From positions 558,001 to 622,000 of the forward strand of contig NZ_QUHC01000001.1 of the NCBI RefSeq assembly GCF_003479425.1: 64,000 nt of DNA. The letters are read 5' to 3'. Shown in pieces: positions 62,768 through 64,000 of the stretch. The notes beneath the pieces were generated by a model, which had not been told where the DNA came from, searched no databases, and saw only the letters and a program-made list of their open reading frames with translations. The stretch's first letter is position 1. Each line of letters opens with the position of its first letter. A program made the translations under genes and the position numbers. The DNA comes from Odoribacter sp. AF15-53. Its GTDB lineage: Bacteria; Bacteroidota; Bacteroidia; Bacteroidales; Marinifilaceae.

Positions 62768-64000
62768 TTCGTGACTTTTTCTAACCACGAACCCATGATT
62801 TGCAGGGCTTCTTCGGAGAAGACGTCTTCCAGTTCGGGGATTTCTTCCCGGGTGCAGGTCACGCAACGTTGGAACATGTGGTTCAGTCCGGGGAGTTCCA
62901 CGATCCGGTAGTGTTTATTGCCGCCTTTGTCCAGTAGTTGTTTGATGGATGCGAGGTTCTCCCGGGAGGGGACCATGATGTCTTTATCACCGTTCAAGGC
63001 CAGCACGGGTTTACGGATGCGGGGAATGTAGCGTTCGGGGTCGTAGTTGATCATTTCCCGGTACCAGCGGCCTTGTGCCTGATAGAGGTAGCGGCTGAAA
63101 AACATGTCACCTCTCCCGTTGTCGAAGTTGACGGCTTTAAGCGTGGTTTCATCCTGTCGGGCCACCCATTGGTCGAAGGCTTCCCTCAAGGGTTGTTCCA
63201 GGGGTTGATCCAATGGGGTGGCGTGTACCTTGTCGAACAGGGTGTTGAAGACGCTCATGAATTGTGCGACCCGTTCCGGGGTCATGCCGGGCGTGGTAGT
63301 CAGGATGGCCTCGTTTTGTAGTTTTAGTATCTGCAAGCCGTCCACGCCGACCCCAGCCAGGGAAATGACGAAGGCCACGTCGGGAGATTCGGCCCCGAGC
63401 ATGAAAGCGACTTGACCGCCCTCGCTGTGCCCGATGATCCCGATGCGATGCGTGTCGGTTTCCCGACGTGTTTTCAGGTAAGAGATTCCGGCTTGGGCAT
63501 CCCGGGCGAAATCGCTTGTCGTGGCTTCCTCGTACACGCCGTTTGTTTTTCCCGTTCCCCGGTCATCCGTCCGCAACACGATGAAGCCCTGACGGGAGAG
63601 GTAGTCGGCAATGCGGAAAAAGGGTTTATGCCCGGCAAACGTTCCGTCCCGATCCTGTTTTCCTGTGCCCGACACGATGATCACGGCGGGGAAGGGGCCT
63701 TTTCCTCGGGGGAGGGTCAGCGTGCCTGACACGTGGATGGAATCGCACGAGGTGTAGGTAACCTCTTCCGACTGGTAGGGATAGGGTGGACGGGGATTTT
63801 GCGGGTAGTAGTGCGGTTGTAGTGAATCGACTCTTCCCATACGCAGGTGTAACGTTTGGTTATATTGCGTGAGAGTGGCCGAGAGAGAATCCCTGTTTGA
63901 GGTGAATGTCCCGTTGAAGCGGATATTCTCCGGGTTGCGGCTTCCTGATATGCCGTTCGGGGTGATCGCGAGGGAATCGGCTTCGACCCGGTTTACCCAA
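62764..64000 (-). CDS. Alpha/beta hydrolase (5' end cut by window)
   Basis: About 412 residues are visible and the frame stays open to the right edge, so the first Met inside the window (63840) is not the start. The alpha/beta hydrolase core contains VIIVSGTGKQDRDG (oxyanion region), the nucleophile elbow GIIGHSEGGQVAF, acid in LALNGDKDIMV and His in PGLNHMFQRC. An N-terminal beta-rich segment (IRFNGTFTSNRDSLSATLTQYNQTLHL) precedes the core. It belongs to the exported esterase/peptidase group of Bacteroidota; the signal peptide should lie outside the window. The substrate is unknown. Confidence 0.85.
   Translation of the reverse strand, partial: WVNRVEADSLAITPNGISGSRNPENIRFNGTFTSNRDSLSATLTQYNQTLHLRMGRVDSLQPHYYPQNPRPPYPYQSEEVTYTSCDSIHVSGTLTLPRGKGPFPAVIIVSGTGKQDRDGTFAGHKPFFRIADYLSRQGFIVLRTDDRGTGKTNGVYEEATTSDFARDAQAGISYLKTRRETDTHRIGIIGHSEGGQVAFMLGAESPDVAFVISLAGVGVDGLQILKLQNEAILTTTPGMTPERVAQFMSVFNTLFDKVHATPLDQPLEQPLREAFDQWVARQDETTLKAVNFDNGRGDMFFSRYLYQAQGRWYREMINYDPERYIPRIRKPVLALNGDKDIMVPSRENLASIKQLLDKGGNKHYRIVELPGLNHMFQRCVTCTREEIPELEDVFSEEALQIMGSWLEKVTK

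Noticed and set aside
63840..63840. Start of the right-edge hydrolase at the first in-window Met
   Set aside because: The frame stays open upstream to base 64000 with a plausible protein sequence, so the gene is truncated by the window.

Overview
The window is a stretch of chromosome from a member of the Bacteroidota, most likely order Bacteroidales. The evidence is a RagA/SusC-SusD pair behind a FecI-like sigma factor and a FecR anti-sigma factor, OprP-type porins, a TlpA-like thioredoxin, a membrane-anchored SARP-type regulator, and many sites matching the Bacteroides promoter -7 box TAnnTTTG. The sigma/FecR/SusC/SusD/TlpA arrangement would suit Odoribacteraceae such as Butyricimonas, but the genus is a guess. 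I see no rRNA, tRNA, CRISPR array, insertion sequence or prophage.

Layout. 1-3.7 kb: thiamine operon on the minus strand (TPP riboswitch, thiS, thiC, a thiE-thiD fusion running off the left edge). 3.8-6.0 kb: a small MGMT-family protein and two divergent DUF6266-like genes. 6.2-9.2 kb: prfC and two exported proteins of unknown function, one with an HEXXH motif. 9.3-16.2 kb: DNA repair block nfo, a transglutaminase-like protein, sbcD, sbcC and a YfcE-like phosphodiesterase. 16.3-19.6 kb: S41 protease, a small outer-membrane barrel and a tiny basic protein behind a long gene-free region. 19.6-26.3 kb: queF, an MsbA-like exporter, purB, an EI24 membrane protein and a full-length NfeD protease. 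26.4-33.7 kb: a membrane-Nudix fusion, pheT and the de novo NAD genes nadA, nadC, nadB. 34.1-37.0 kb: a transmembrane SARP-type regulator and a decayed AAA-ATPase/DUF1703 gene. 37.1-46.1 kb: a seven-gene minus-strand operon that looks like a peptide/isoaspartyl-dipeptide utilisation system (LRR lipoprotein, DcuC transporter, IadA, two porins, M14 carboxypeptidase, lipoprotein hydrolase). 46.3-53.2 kb: DUF1573 lipoprotein, RluD-type pseudouridine synthase, PASTA protein, LysM/PBP1 protein and a RelA with a ruined hydrolase domain. 53.7-62.7 kb: ECF sigma, FecR, SusC, SusD and a TlpA-like protein. An alpha/beta hydrolase runs off the right edge.

The most unusual signal lies between the genes. 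The intergenic space is largely built from at least four dispersed repeat families plus three tracts of 11-bp tandem repeats. Family A is a palindrome of about 130-150 bp whose arms are 9-bp tandem units and whose left and right arms change together from copy to copy. Family B is AT-rich 7-bp tandem repeats. Family C has GTTACAG/GTTACAA-type heptamers beside a GCCGAAGGC hairpin. Family D is a palindrome of about 95 bp with pyrimidine/purine-rich stems. Several copies begin exactly at, or supply, the stop codon of the upstream gene (thiC, sbcD, sbcC, the EI24 gene), and most sit between co-directional genes.

All calls come from reading the sequence and recognising family motifs; no database search was run.
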